Shown one piece after another: positions 26,082-35,129 of a DNA stretch of 64,000 bases. Each line of letters starts with the position of its first letter. Position 1 is the stretch's first letter. Location: contig CACMJS010000005.1 in the NCBI GenBank assembly GCA_902614085.1, positions 1 through 64,000 of the forward strand, given 5' to 3'. The position numbers were made by a program, and so were the translations under genes. The stretch is from an uncultured Alphaproteobacteria bacterium. Its GTDB lineage: Bacteria; Pseudomonadota; Alphaproteobacteria; HIMB59; GCA-002718135. The notes beneath the pieces were generated by a model that worked only from the letters and a program-made list of their open reading frames with translations, ran no database searches and had not been told where the DNA came from.

Positions 26082-26477
26082 TTAGATTTTTGATAATTGT
26101 AATTTTTCAAGCATATCAACAGGCATTTTTACGATTTTACCTTTACCATTCACAGGTGTGATTAAAATCTTCGAATCAATTAATAAATCTTTTTCTCTAA
26201 TTATTGACTGATGAAATATTATTTTTACTTTTGATATTTCATATATTTTTGTTTCTACATCCAACATATCTTCAAAATATGCAGGTAATTTGTAGTCTAT
26301 ATCGATATGCTTGACTACAAAGTAAAAATTAAGTGATTGGAGTAAGTTTTGATGATTATAACCTAATTTATATAAGAATTCTGACCTACCTCTTTCTAAA
26401 TATTTTAAATAATTTGAATGATAAACTCTACCTGACGCATCAGTATCTTCATAGTAAACTTTAATTTTATAATTCAT
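26082..26477 (-). CDS. acyl-CoA thioesterase, YbgC/4-hydroxybenzoyl-CoA thioesterase type
   Basis: Hot-dog-fold thioesterase of 131 residues. The active-site motif YYEDTDASGRVYHSNYLKYL contains the catalytic Asp (the D of the family's TDAxGxVYH pattern) and the following His. Its ATG lies inside the 3' end of the enolase-superfamily gene (11-base overlap), so they are cotranslated. In other bacteria YbgC sits with tol-pal; here it does not, suggesting a dedicated CoA-ester substrate. Confidence 0.85.
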   Translation of the reverse strand: MNYKIKVYYEDTDASGRVYHSNYLKYLERGRSEFLYKLGYNHQNLLQSLNFYFVVKHIDIDYKLPAYFEDMLDVETKIYEISKVKIIFHQSIIREKDLLIDSKILITPVNGKGKIVKMPVDMLEKLQLSKI

Positions 26478-27588
26478 AATATTGATTTAGATAATTTTTT
26501 GACATTTCTGAAAGATAAAATCCGATACCTATTGATGAATTTAATAATAGATTGCCATCTTTTATTTTTACAGAAGGTTTTAGCATATCAGTTCTGAGTG
26601 CATTTTCGTTAATATCATATTCTAAAAAACCACTTTGATTAATTGCAGACATTAAATGTGCTGAAGTAACTAAACCCACAGCACCACCTAAATAATGTAG
26701 ATATAATTTATCAGAAACTATTTTATCTTTTAAACTTATTATTTGTGAAATACCTCCATACCTAGCAATATCTGGTTGTAAAAATTTAATTGAAGTATCA
26801 TCATTTAATTTAACAAAGTTATTTATTTGAGTAATATTTTCACCAAAGGCTAAATTTTTATGATTATTTATTAAATTAATAATTTCATTTAATGAATTAT
26901 CAGCGCTAATTGGCTCTTCTAACCAATAATATCTGAACTTATTTAGAGCATTAATTTTTGATTTAACTTCATCTAGTTTCCAAGCTTGATTTACATCAAG
27001 CATATAATCTTCAGAATCATTTAGAATTTTTTCAATTGATGCTATACTTGAAATATCATCATTTAAATCATATCCAATTTTAATTTTAAATTTTTTAATT
27101 CCTAAATTTCTTGCTTCATTTATTCTTTCTTTATGTTCGTCTCTATTAATACCGCTAGCATAAACTTGAATCTTATCTGAAGAATTACTATTAATTAATT
27201 TGTTTAAAGGTATTTTTTTATTTTTTGAAAATAAATCCCAACAAGCACAATCTATTCCGGAAATAATATTACTAAAAGCTCCATAATCACCACTTTGAAT
27301 TTTTATTGAATTAAATTTTTCATTAAAAAAATCATAAGGAGCACTCGGCTTTTCAAAATCAAAATTTTTAAGTAAATTTGCAAAATAATCCTTTAAAATT
27401 TCAAATCTATATCTACCAGCATGATTTGGGAAATTACACCATATTTCCCCAAATCCACTATTGTCATTTTGATCAATTAACTCAACTATTAACGATGATC
27501 TAAAAGTCATTCTGCCAAATGAAGATAAAACTGGATTTTTATTCCTATACTTAAATAAATGAATTTTGATTTTATTTACTGTAATCAT
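26467..27588 (-). CDS. enolase-superfamily enzyme (mandelate racemase / muconate lactonizing / dipeptide epimerase-like)
   Basis: 373-residue cytosolic enzyme, starting at the ATG at 27588 rather than the TTG just upstream. It has the capping domain followed by the barrel residues of the MLE subgroup: FKIKIGYD gives the K-x-K pair, MLDVNQAW the first metal Asp, WLEEPI the Glu, and GENITQ the third metal region. A C-terminal Lys in the KDKIV segment could be a second base. These enzymes abstract a proton next to a carboxylate, giving epimerisation, dehydration or cycloisomerisation. The reaction cannot be chosen from sequence. Confidence 0.82.
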   Translation of the reverse strand: MITVNKIKIHLFKYRNKNPVLSSFGRMTFRSSLIVELIDQNDNSGFGEIWCNFPNHAGRYRFEILKDYFANLLKNFDFEKPSAPYDFFNEKFNSIKIQSGDYGAFSNIISGIDCACWDLFSKNKKIPLNKLINSNSSDKIQVYASGINRDEHKERINEARNLGIKKFKIKIGYDLNDDISSIASIEKILNDSEDYMLDVNQAWKLDEVKSKINALNKFRYYWLEEPISADNSLNEIINLINNHKNLAFGENITQINNFVKLNDDTSIKFLQPDIARYGGISQIISLKDKIVSDKLYLHYLGGAVGLVTSAHLMSAINQSGFLEYDINENALRTDMLKPSVKIKDGNLLLNSSIGIGFYLSEMSKNYLNQYYEL

Positions 27589-27641
27589 CAAATTAGCAAA
27601 CCATATATTGATTATCTTTTATCTACATAAACTATCAATAA

Positions 27642-27670
27642 TTGACATAATTAAAATCATAAATTTTAAA
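27642..27670 (+). promoter_or_regulatory. candidate promoter of the cysE block
   Basis: A perfect -35 TTGACA (27642-27647) and a weak -10 TTTAAA (27665-27670) are spaced by 17 bases, about 55 bases upstream of cysE. The predicted leader of about 50 bases can form short competing 4-5 bp stems (AATGC/GCATT, ATTG/CAAT), but no riboswitch class was recognised. Confidence 0.4.
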
Positions 27671-27725
27671 GAGAAATCCTCGTTACATTGAAAAAAATGC
27701 AATAATCACTAAATAGCATTACGAA

Positions 27726-28301
27726 ATGACTGATTATTTAGACTCAATAATTGAAAGAGATCCAGCTGCAAGAAGCAAGCTAAGTATCGTACTTACATAC
27801 CCAGGAGTGAAGTCTGTTTTCTTTCATAGAATAGCAAACAATCTTTGGAATTTAAATCTTTACACTCTAGCAAGAATAGTTTCCCAATTTAGTCGTTTTT
27901 TAACAGGAATTGAAATTCATCCAGCGGCTAAAATAGGTAAAAATTTATTTATTGATCATGGTATGGGAACTGTAATTGGGGAAACAAGTGTAATTGGAGA
28001 TAATGTTACTTTATACCATGGTGTTACACTTGGAGGAATTAGCCCAGCAGAAAATTCCAATGATCAAAGAAATACAAAAAGACATCCAACAATTGAAGAT
28101 AATGTAATCATAGGATGTGGAGCAAGTATTCTTGGCTCAATTAATATTGGGAGTTGTGCAAGAGTTGGGGCTAATACAGTTGTATTAAAAGATGTTCCTC
28201 CCTATGCAACAATGGTAGGTAATCCAGTTAAAAATATTAATATTAATAAGGATACTTCATTTAATCCTTATGGTGTAAGAGATATTGATGATAACAAATA
28301 A
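27726..28301 (+). CDS. cysE: serine O-acetyltransferase
   Basis: Transfers acetyl from acetyl-CoA to L-serine to make O-acetylserine, the committed step of cysteine synthesis. 191 residues, the short CysE/EpsC-like form. The left-handed beta-helix hexapeptide repeats occupy the C-terminal half: [19 protein letters not shown], then [19 protein letters not shown], ending in [19 protein letters not shown]. The catalytic His is in FIDHGMG. First gene of a cysE / cysteine synthase / trans-sulfuration operon; the next ATG overlaps its 3' end by 14 bases. Confidence 0.93.
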   Translation: MTDYLDSIIERDPAARSKLSIVLTYPGVKSVFFHRIANNLWNLNLYTLARIVSQFSRFLTGIEIHPAAKIGKNLFIDHGMGTVIGETSVIGDNVTLYHGVTLGGISPAENSNDQRNTKRHPTIEDNVIIGCGASILGSINIGSCARVGANTVVLKDVPPYATMVGNPVKNININKDTSFNPYGVRDIDDNK

Positions 28302-29286
28302 TGTTACTCAATTAATTGGTAACACCCCCCTAATAAAATTAAAATACCCTTCAGAGATTTCAGGTTGCGAAATATACGGCAAAGCTGAATTTATGAATCC
28401 AGCTGGTTCAGTGAAAGATAGAACAGCACTTGGTATTATCGAGGATGCAGAAGAAAAAAAATTATTGGAACCAGGTGGAACTGTTGTTGAAGGCACTTTT
28501 GGAAACACAGGAATAGGCTTAGCGTTAGTTTGTAATGCAAAAAATTATAATTTAGAAATTGTAATGCCTAACATAACCGTTCAATCTAAAAGAGATATAC
28601 TCAAAAATATGGGAGCAAAACTTCATTTAGTTGATGCAAAACCATATTCTGATCCTGGAAATTATCAAAAAGTCTCAAAGCAATTAGCTAAGGATATTGA
28701 AAAACAAACAGGTAAAAAAACTTTTTGGGCTGGTCAATTTGAAAATTTAGCAAACTACAAATTTCATGAAAAAACAACATCTGCAGAAATTTTTAAACAA
28801 ACGGATGGTAAAATAGATGGTTTCACATGTGCAATTGGAACTGGAGGAACTTTAACAGGTGTTAGTGTTGGGCTGAAATCAAAAAATAAAGAAATAATTA
28901 TCGCTTGTACAGATTCACAAGGATCATCAATGTTTAATTATTTTACTAATGGTAAACCAGAAAAAAAAGGTGAAGAATCTATCACTGAGGGCATCGGACA
29001 GGCTAGAATAACAAAAAATTTAGAAAACTGTCTTGTAGACCAATCATTTTTTGTAACTGATAAAGAATGTATGGAAATGTTATTTAAAATTATGAAAACA
29101 GATGGATTATTTCTAGGATTAAGTTCTGGGGTAAATATATGTGGTGCAGTAAAACTGGCAAAATCGTTGGGTAATGGTAAAAAAATTGTAACAATACTTT
29201 GTGATGATGCAAATAAGTATTATGATAAAATGTTTAATAAAGAATACTTATTATCCAAAAATTTACCTTATGCCGACTGGATGTGA
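28288..29286 (+). CDS. cysK: cysteine synthase (O-acetylserine sulfhydrylase)
   Basis: PLP fold-type II enzyme of 332 residues that makes cysteine from O-acetylserine and sulfide. The ATG at 28288 is chosen over a TTG one codon before it. The PLP lysine is in [12 protein letters not shown]. The phosphate and substrate loop reads [12 protein letters not shown], where the canonical form is TSGNTGIG or TAGNTGIG, and GTGGTLTGV binds the PLP phosphate. The Phe in the loop is slightly unusual. Cystathionine beta-synthase activity is an alternative because a trans-sulfuration enzyme gene follows immediately. Confidence 0.88.
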   Translation: MITNNVTQLIGNTPLIKLKYPSEISGCEIYGKAEFMNPAGSVKDRTALGIIEDAEEKKLLEPGGTVVEGTFGNTGIGLALVCNAKNYNLEIVMPNITVQSKRDILKNMGAKLHLVDAKPYSDPGNYQKVSKQLAKDIEKQTGKKTFWAGQFENLANYKFHEKTTSAEIFKQTDGKIDGFTCAIGTGGTLTGVSVGLKSKNKEIIIACTDSQGSSMFNYFTNGKPEKKGEESITEGIGQARITKNLENCLVDQSFFVTDKECMEMLFKIMKTDGLFLGLSSGVNICGAVKLAKSLGNGKKIVTILCDDANKYYDKMFNKEYLLSKNLPYADWM

Positions 29287-30449
29287 ACGTGAATACTAAA
29301 GATAAAAAGTTTAATTCTAAAGTAATTCATTCAGGTCATGGTGCTGATGAAACTACAGGTGCAGTAATGCCCCCTATTCATCTTTCATCAACTTTTAAGC
29401 AAAATTCTCCTGGTGACTTTACTTATGAATATGCAAGAACAGGAAACCCGACAAGAGATATATTAGAAAAGTTATTAGTTGAATTGGAAGATGGTAAATT
29501 TGCTTATGCTTTTAGTTCAGGTATGGCTGCAATTTCTGCATTATCAGATGCTTTAGGTAAAAATTATTCAATTATTTGTAGCGATGATGTTTATGGTGGC
29601 ACAAGAAGAATATTTGATAAAATTAAAACAGTAAATCAAGATGTAGAAGTAACATATGCCGATCTTAGTAAAGAAAATAATTGGCAAGGTCATCTAAAAG
29701 AAAATACAAAAATGATTTGGGTTGAGACACCCTCTAATCCATTACTAAAAATTATAGATATAAAAAAAATTAGAGAAAGCTTAAAAGATGATAATATCAT
29801 TATAGTCTGTGATAATACTTTTGCATCACCCTACAATCAGCAACCAATAAATAATGGGGCTGATGTTGTTATACATTCCTCAACCAAATATCTTGGAGGT
29901 CATTCAGATATAATTGGAGGTGCACTAATTATAAATGATAATAAAATTTTAGCTGATAAAATTAAATATATCCAAAATGCAGTTGGTGCTGTCCCCAGCC
30001 CTTTCGATTGTTATTTACTTATTCGATCAATTAAGACACTTGCTGTAAGAATGGAGAGGCACAATAATAATGCCTTAGAAATTGCTAATTATTTATTAAA
30101 ACATCCTAAAATAAATAACGTTTTTTATCCTGGATTAGAAAATAACCCAAGTTATGAAATTGCAAAAAAACAAATGACTGGATTTGGTGGAATATTATCA
30201 ATTGAATTAATGGGCGATATTAATTCAGCAAAAAAATTTCTTGAAACAATTCAAATATTTACACTAGCAGAAAGTTTGGGTGGAGTTGAAAGTTTAATTG
30301 AGCATCCAGCTATAATGACACATGCATCCATTGACAAAAAAATTAGAGATGAATTAGGAATTTCTGATACCCTAATCAGACTTTCAATTGGAATTGAAGA
30401 TATTTCAGACTTAAAGAAGTCTTTAGATGATGCTCTAAAAAATATTTAA
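29283..30449 (+). CDS. cystathionine gamma-synthase / gamma-lyase family PLP enzyme
   Basis: PLP-dependent trans-sulfuration enzyme of 388 residues. The start is GTG at 29283, overlapping the previous TGA stop by 4 bases, with a second GTG two codons later. The PLP lysine is in HSSTKYLGGHSD, preceded by FAYAFSSGMAAI and DDVYGGT, with the Tyr/Arg pair in TYEYARTGNPTRD. The family interconverts cystathionine, homocysteine and cysteine; synthase and lyase cannot be separated by eye. The operon with cysE and cysK suggests connection of cysteine and methionine pools. Its TAA shares the TTAA tetranucleotide with the convergent gene. Confidence 0.88.
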   Translation: MNVNTKDKKFNSKVIHSGHGADETTGAVMPPIHLSSTFKQNSPGDFTYEYARTGNPTRDILEKLLVELEDGKFAYAFSSGMAAISALSDALGKNYSIICSDDVYGGTRRIFDKIKTVNQDVEVTYADLSKENNWQGHLKENTKMIWVETPSNPLLKIIDIKKIRESLKDDNIIIVCDNTFASPYNQQPINNGADVVIHSSTKYLGGHSDIIGGALIINDNKILADKIKYIQNAVGAVPSPFDCYLLIRSIKTLAVRMERHNNNALEIANYLLKHPKINNVFYPGLENNPSYEIAKKQMTGFGGILSIELMGDINSAKKFLETIQIFTLAESLGGVESLIEHPAIMTHASIDKKIRDELGISDTLIRLSIGIEDISDLKKSLDDALKNI

Positions 30450-30814
30450 ATTATTTTTTTCAAATCTGGAGGTGAATAATTAGGACCCTTCATAACTTTA
30501 CCAAATTCATTATAAATTGGCTTACCTTCCTCTGAAAGTTTACTCATGTTACTACGATGAACTTCGTTAAAACATTTATCTAGGTCTATACCAAAAGCAG
30601 CACCCGCACCGTATGTTACAACTAAAATATCAGTTAATGCATCAGCAACTTCAACAATATCATTATCATTAATTGCATCTTTTAATTCATTAAATTCTTC
30701 ATCAATCAATTTTTTTCTTAATTCAACAATTTTATTTTCTGGAAATTCAGCACTATTTTTTACTTCTTGACCAAAAGTTGTCATAAATTCTTTTACTTTT
30801 TCAAAATTTGTCAT
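30446..30814 (-). CDS. MazG-like / phosphoribosyl-ATP pyrophosphohydrolase-like protein
   Basis: All-alpha NTP pyrophosphohydrolase-like protein of 122 residues. The ATG at 30814 (MTNFEKVKEF) is preferred because GGGAG lies just upstream; a TTG at 30826 would read through it. The metal-binding acidic residues follow the ExxE...ExxD pattern: DEEFNELKDA and EVADALTDIL. The C-terminal HRSNMSKLSEEGKP and GKVMKGPNY blocks match the nucleoside triphosphate pyrophosphohydrolase group rather than true HisE. It probably sanitises nucleotides. It lies 18 bases behind the RseP-type gene. Confidence 0.82.
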   Translation of the reverse strand: MTNFEKVKEFMTTFGQEVKNSAEFPENKIVELRKKLIDEEFNELKDAINDNDIVEVADALTDILVVTYGAGAAFGIDLDKCFNEVHRSNMSKLSEEGKPIYNEFGKVMKGPNYSPPDLKKII

Positions 30815-30832
30815 TTTATCTCCCAATAATAT

Positions 30833-31861
30833 TTATTTATAAAAAATATCGTTGTAAGTCACAACTATAAAGAGAAAAGATATTATTGTTATCCCCACAG
30901 CCAAATAAACTCTTGTAATAAACTCAGGAAGAGAGTTTGAAAAAATTCTTCTAATAATAAAATACATTATATGACCACCATCTAAAAGAGGAATAGGAAG
31001 CAAATTAAATAAGCCTACAAATAAAGAAATTATTATAAATAAAAAAAGTACTCCCCTTACTTGATCAAGCATCATTTGATCTGCATTTTTTACAATTCCT
31101 ATAGGTCCGGCTAACTGATCTCCTAATGTATTTTCTTTATATGATTGTTGAAGAAAAGAAAAAGAGGCTACATAGTATGTCGGAATGAATAAAGAAGAAT
31201 TTTTAATTGAATCAATTAAATTATATTTATCAATAATAGGATTTTGAGGTGAAGATATGCCAATAATATATCGATTTAATTCTGAATTAAATTTTAGATC
31301 AAAGTTTTTTTCAATTATCTGATTATTTCTTTCAATTAAAATATTAATACTTGGGTTATTGCCAATCGCTTTTGGTATATCAGAAAACTCTTCAATACTA
31401 ATATTGTTTATCTCTAGTATTTTATCACCTTCTCTAAGATCATTTTCAAAAGCAGATGAATTTTCACTGACTGATCCAATAATTGGCATTAAACTAACAA
31501 TTCCAAAAAAGAAAAATATGCAGAATAGAGCGAACCATGCACTAAAAATATTAAAAACACTTCCTGCTAAAAGAACCAATATTTTTTGAAAAAGTGTAAG
31601 AGATTGAAAGGATCCCTCCTCATCATTAGAGTTTGGTGAAAATATATTATCAAGTCCTTTGATTTTTACATATCCACCTAATGGAATAGGAGATAATTTC
31701 CATGTAGTGCCATTTTTATCAGTAAATTTTAAAAGTGGTTTGCCAAACCCAATTGAGAAATCAGTAACTTCAGCTTTAAACCATCTCGCAACTATATAAT
31801 GTCCGTATTCATGGATTGCGACCAAGACTAAAAAAACTAAAATAAGATTAATATAAATCAT
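30833..31861 (-). CDS. rseP: site-2 (RIP) zinc metalloprotease, RseP type
   Basis: Intramembrane protease of 342 residues that cleaves membrane-bound regulators in the inner membrane. The zinc motif is in VAIHEYGHYIVARWF in the first helix (HExxH). The LDG motif is PIPLLDGGHIMYF in the C-terminal part. A single PDZ-like region (about 105-190, around LREGDKILEINNISI) lies in the periplasm; E. coli RseP has two PDZ domains and about 450 residues, while alphaproteobacterial forms are shorter. It is not next to bamA, dxr or lpx genes as in many proteobacteria. Confidence 0.9.
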   Translation of the reverse strand: MIYINLILVFLVLVAIHEYGHYIVARWFKAEVTDFSIGFGKPLLKFTDKNGTTWKLSPIPLGGYVKIKGLDNIFSPNSNDEEGSFQSLTLFQKILVLLAGSVFNIFSAWFALFCIFFFFGIVSLMPIIGSVSENSSAFENDLREGDKILEINNISIEEFSDIPKAIGNNPSINILIERNNQIIEKNFDLKFNSELNRYIIGISSPQNPIIDKYNLIDSIKNSSLFIPTYYVASFSFLQQSYKENTLGDQLAGPIGIVKNADQMMLDQVRGVLFLFIIISLFVGLFNLLPIPLLDGGHIMYFIIRRIFSNSLPEFITRVYLAVGITIISFLFIVVTYNDIFYK

Positions 31862-31904
31862 AGTTGTTATTAAATTAGTGTTTTAATTTATTGATATATA
31901 GTAT

Positions 31905-34757
31905 TTATCCAGTTTTAGCCTCTTCGTATTCATCTATTGGAGGACAAACACAAAATAAATTTCTATCTCCATATACATTATCAATTCTACTAACTGGACT
32001 CCAGTATTTATTATTAATTAAATAAGCATGAGGGTAAGCAGCTTCTTTACGTGTATATTTATGATCCCAATTGTCAGAAGATACCTCTTCTATGGTATGT
32101 GGGGCATTTTTAATAGGATTATCTACTTTATCAAATTTACCATCTCTAATCATATTAATTTCATTATGAATAGAAATCATCGCTTCACAAAATCTATCTA
32201 GCTCCTCTTTTGATTCACTTTCAGTGGGCTCAATCATCAAAGTGCCTGGAACTGGAAAAGACATTGTGGGAGCATGAAATCCATAATCAATTAGTCTTTT
32301 AGCAATATCTTCATCTGAAATATTTAATTCTTGTTTAAACGGCCTGATATCAATAATAAATTCATGTGCTACCATATTATTCTTACCAGTATATAAAATA
32401 GGGTAATAATTTTTTAATCTTTCTTTAATATAATTAGCATTTAATATTGCTACTTGAGTTGCTAATTTTAAACCATCGTCACCCATCATAGAAATATAAG
32501 AATATGAAATAGGTAAAATAGATGCACTGCCCCAAGGCGCTGCTGAAACTGCCTCCTGATTGGTTAAACCTATTTCATTTTTAAAAATAGGATGCCCAGG
32601 TGCAAAATCTGCTAAATGTTTTTTTAATCCTATAGCCCCAACTCCAGGTCCACCTCCTCCATGAGGTATGCAAAATGTCTTATGGAGATTCATATGGCAT
32701 ACATCAGGTCCAAATTTACCTGGTTTAGCTACCCCAACCATTGCATTATAATTAGCGCCATCTAGATAAACTTGCCCACCAGCATCATGAATTTTTTTAC
32801 AAATCTCAACAATACTTTCTTCGAATACACCATGTGTTGATGGATAAGTAATCATTAAAGCAGACAGTCTATCACCTGCCTCTTCTATTTTTTTATCTAA
32901 GTGAGTTAAATCTACATTACCTTTGTCATCACAGTTTACAATTAAAATATCCATACCGCACATCTGTGCACTGGCTGGATTAGTTCCATGAGCACTTTTA
33001 GGAATTATACAAATATTTCTTTTAGTATCTGAATTTTTCTCATGATATTTTTGTATAGCTAATAAACCAGCAAACTCACCTTGTGCTCCTGCATTAGGTT
33101 GGAGTGAAACTGCATCAAAACCAGTAATATCTTTTAACATCGATATTAATTCACTCATCATTTCATTATATCCCTCACGTTGATGGGGCTCTAAGAATGG
33201 ATGCGCATTTGAAAAACCTGGTAAAGTAATTGGAAGCATTTCTGATGCTGCATTTAATTTCATAGTACAAGATCCAAGAGGTATCATTGATCTATTTAAA
33301 GCAACGTCTTTATTTTCTAATTTTTTTAAATATCTCATCATTTCTGTTTCAGAATGATAGATATTAAATACAGGATGAGTTAATATTTTGTCTTTTCTAT
33401 CTAAATCACTTTTGAAAATCGAATCTTCAATTTTACTTTCAATTTCTTCTGCGTATATTTCATTATTGTTTTCATTAAAAAATTTAATTAAATTATCTAC
33501 ATCTTGTAGTGATGTAGTTTCATCTAAGGAAATAGAAAAATGATCATCATTTACAAATCTAAAATTTATACCATTGTCTATAGATTTATTTACCCAGTAT
33601 TTAGATTTTGTATCTTTTATTAATAAGGTATCAAAATAATTTATTGATTTTACTTCAAAATTTAATATCTCTAATGATTTCTTTAGATATCTAGACTTAT
33701 AATGAATGTCCTCAGCAATATTTTTTAATCTAATTGGACCATGATATATTGCATATGAAGCAGATATAATTGCTAATAAGGCCTGTGCAGTACATATATT
33801 ACTTGTAGCTTTTTCCCTTCTAATGTGTTGTTCACGCGTCTGAAGAGCCATTCTGTAAGATCTTTTATTATTTCGATCAACTGATACACCAATTAGTCTT
33901 CCAGGTATCATTCTTTTATATTCATCTAATGTTGCAAAATATGCTGCGTGTGGACCTCCTAAACCCATTGGAACTCCAAACCTTTGAGTACTTCCAATAA
34001 CTATATCAGCTCCAAAATCTTTTGGTGATTTCATAACTACCAAGCTCATTATATCTGCTGCTATGATGGATAACGCATCGTGAGATTTATTTATATTTAT
34101 TAAATCGCTGAGATTAGCAATTTCTCCATATGTATCTGGATTTTGAATTAAGCAACCAAATGTATCGTCATCTGGATTATCAAAAATAATTTTTATACCT
34201 AAGGGTTTAGCTCTTGTTTTTAAGACAGATAGTGTTTGTGGATGACATTTATTTTGCACACAAAAAGTAAACTTTGCACTTTTTTTAATTTTAAAAGCCA
34301 TCATCATAGCCTCAGCTGCCGCAGTACTTTCATCAAGTAAAGATGCATTTGCAATATCCATTCCAGTCAAATCAATTATCATTTGTTGAAAATTCATTAA
34401 CATTTCCAACCTGCCCTGACTTACTTCTGGTTGATAAGGTGTGTAAGCAGTATACCATCCTGGATTTTCAAGAATATTTCTTAAAATAACGCTAGGAGTA
34501 ATAGTATTATAATAACCCATTCCAATATAAGTTTTTTTGAAATTATTTTTCAAAGATAAAAGTTGAGTATTAATTTTATTAAACTCCTCAGACATACCAG
34601 GTCTAAATTTAAGTTTATCTTTAAAAATGATATGATTAGGTACAGTTTTTTCAATTAATTCATCTAATGAAGAGCAATTTATTAATTTGAGCATTTCTCC
34701 AATATCTTCATTTCTAGGCCCTATATGTCTGCTAACAAATTTATCTATTTCAATCAT
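31905..34757 (-). CDS. gcvP: glycine dehydrogenase (decarboxylating), P protein, single-chain
   Basis: PLP enzyme that decarboxylates glycine and passes the aminomethyl group to the lipoyl arm of GcvH. 950 residues, the full-length fused P1+P2 form. The PLP lysine is in HMNLHKTFCIPHGGGGPG in the C-terminal half; the N-terminal half has RHIGPR and the GMGYYNT region. The gene starts directly after gcvH (no gap). It works in the cytosol with GcvT, GcvH and a lipoamide dehydrogenase (not in this window) to yield CO2, NH3 and 5,10-methylene-THF. It is under the glycine riboswitch at 36262-36405. Confidence 0.97.
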   Translation of the reverse strand: MIEIDKFVSRHIGPRNEDIGEMLKLINCSSLDELIEKTVPNHIIFKDKLKFRPGMSEEFNKINTQLLSLKNNFKKTYIGMGYYNTITPSVILRNILENPGWYTAYTPYQPEVSQGRLEMLMNFQQMIIDLTGMDIANASLLDESTAAAEAMMMAFKIKKSAKFTFCVQNKCHPQTLSVLKTRAKPLGIKIIFDNPDDDTFGCLIQNPDTYGEIANLSDLININKSHDALSIIAADIMSLVVMKSPKDFGADIVIGSTQRFGVPMGLGGPHAAYFATLDEYKRMIPGRLIGVSVDRNNKRSYRMALQTREQHIRREKATSNICTAQALLAIISASYAIYHGPIRLKNIAEDIHYKSRYLKKSLEILNFEVKSINYFDTLLIKDTKSKYWVNKSIDNGINFRFVNDDHFSISLDETTSLQDVDNLIKFFNENNNEIYAEEIESKIEDSIFKSDLDRKDKILTHPVFNIYHSETEMMRYLKKLENKDVALNRSMIPLGSCTMKLNAASEMLPITLPGFSNAHPFLEPHQREGYNEMMSELISMLKDITGFDAVSLQPNAGAQGEFAGLLAIQKYHEKNSDTKRNICIIPKSAHGTNPASAQMCGMDILIVNCDDKGNVDLTHLDKKIEEAGDRLSALMITYPSTHGVFEESIVEICKKIHDAGGQVYLDGANYNAMVGVAKPGKFGPDVCHMNLHKTFCIPHGGGGPGVGAIGLKKHLADFAPGHPIFKNEIGLTNQEAVSAAPWGSASILPISYSYISMMGDDGLKLATQVAILNANYIKERLKNYYPILYTGKNNMVAHEFIIDIRPFKQELNISDEDIAKRLIDYGFHAPTMSFPVPGTLMIEPTESESKEELDRFCEAMISIHNEINMIRDGKFDKVDNPIKNAPHTIEEVSSDNWDHKYTRKEAAYPHAYLINNKYWSPVSRIDNVYGDRNLFCVCPPIDEYEEAKTG

Positions 34758-35129
34758 CTATTGTTCCAAAAATTGTTTATACTCATCTTCTGACATAAGT
34801 TCAGAATATTGATTTGAATCAGAAATTTTCATTTTAAAAATCCATCCCTCGTTTTCTGCATCTTGATTAATAATAGCAGCGTCATTTTCTAAATTCTTAT
34901 TAACTTCAATTATTTCACCATCAATTGGAGCATAAATATCAGAAGCTGCTTTTACAGATTCAACGACGCATATTTCATCTTTTGCTTTAACCGAGTTTCC
35001 AACTGATGGTAATTCAATAAATACAATATCGCCAAGAGATTCTTGGGCATGATTGCTAATACCAATTGTGGCAATTTGATTTTCAATTGAAACCCATTCA
35101 TGATCTTTTGTGTATTTTTTTTCACTCAT
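34758..35129 (-). CDS. gcvH: glycine cleavage system H protein
   Basis: Lipoyl carrier of the glycine cleavage complex, 123 residues. The ATG at 35129 (MSEKKYTKDHEWV) follows a GGGAG Shine-Dalgarno; an in-frame ATG at 35141 would place that site inside the coding region. The lipoylated lysine is in VVESVKAASDIY, the conserved position. It overlaps the gcvT stop by 8 bases and abuts gcvP. Confidence 0.96.
   Translation of the reverse strand: MSEKKYTKDHEWVSIENQIATIGISNHAQESLGDIVFIELPSVGNSVKAKDEICVVESVKAASDIYAPIDGEIIEVNKNLENDAAIINQDAENEGWIFKMKISDSNQYSELMSEDEYKQFLEQ

Noticed and set aside
27592-27725. SAM-II/SAM-V riboswitch before cysE
   Set aside because: No recognisable conserved core; kept only as a low-interest leader observation.
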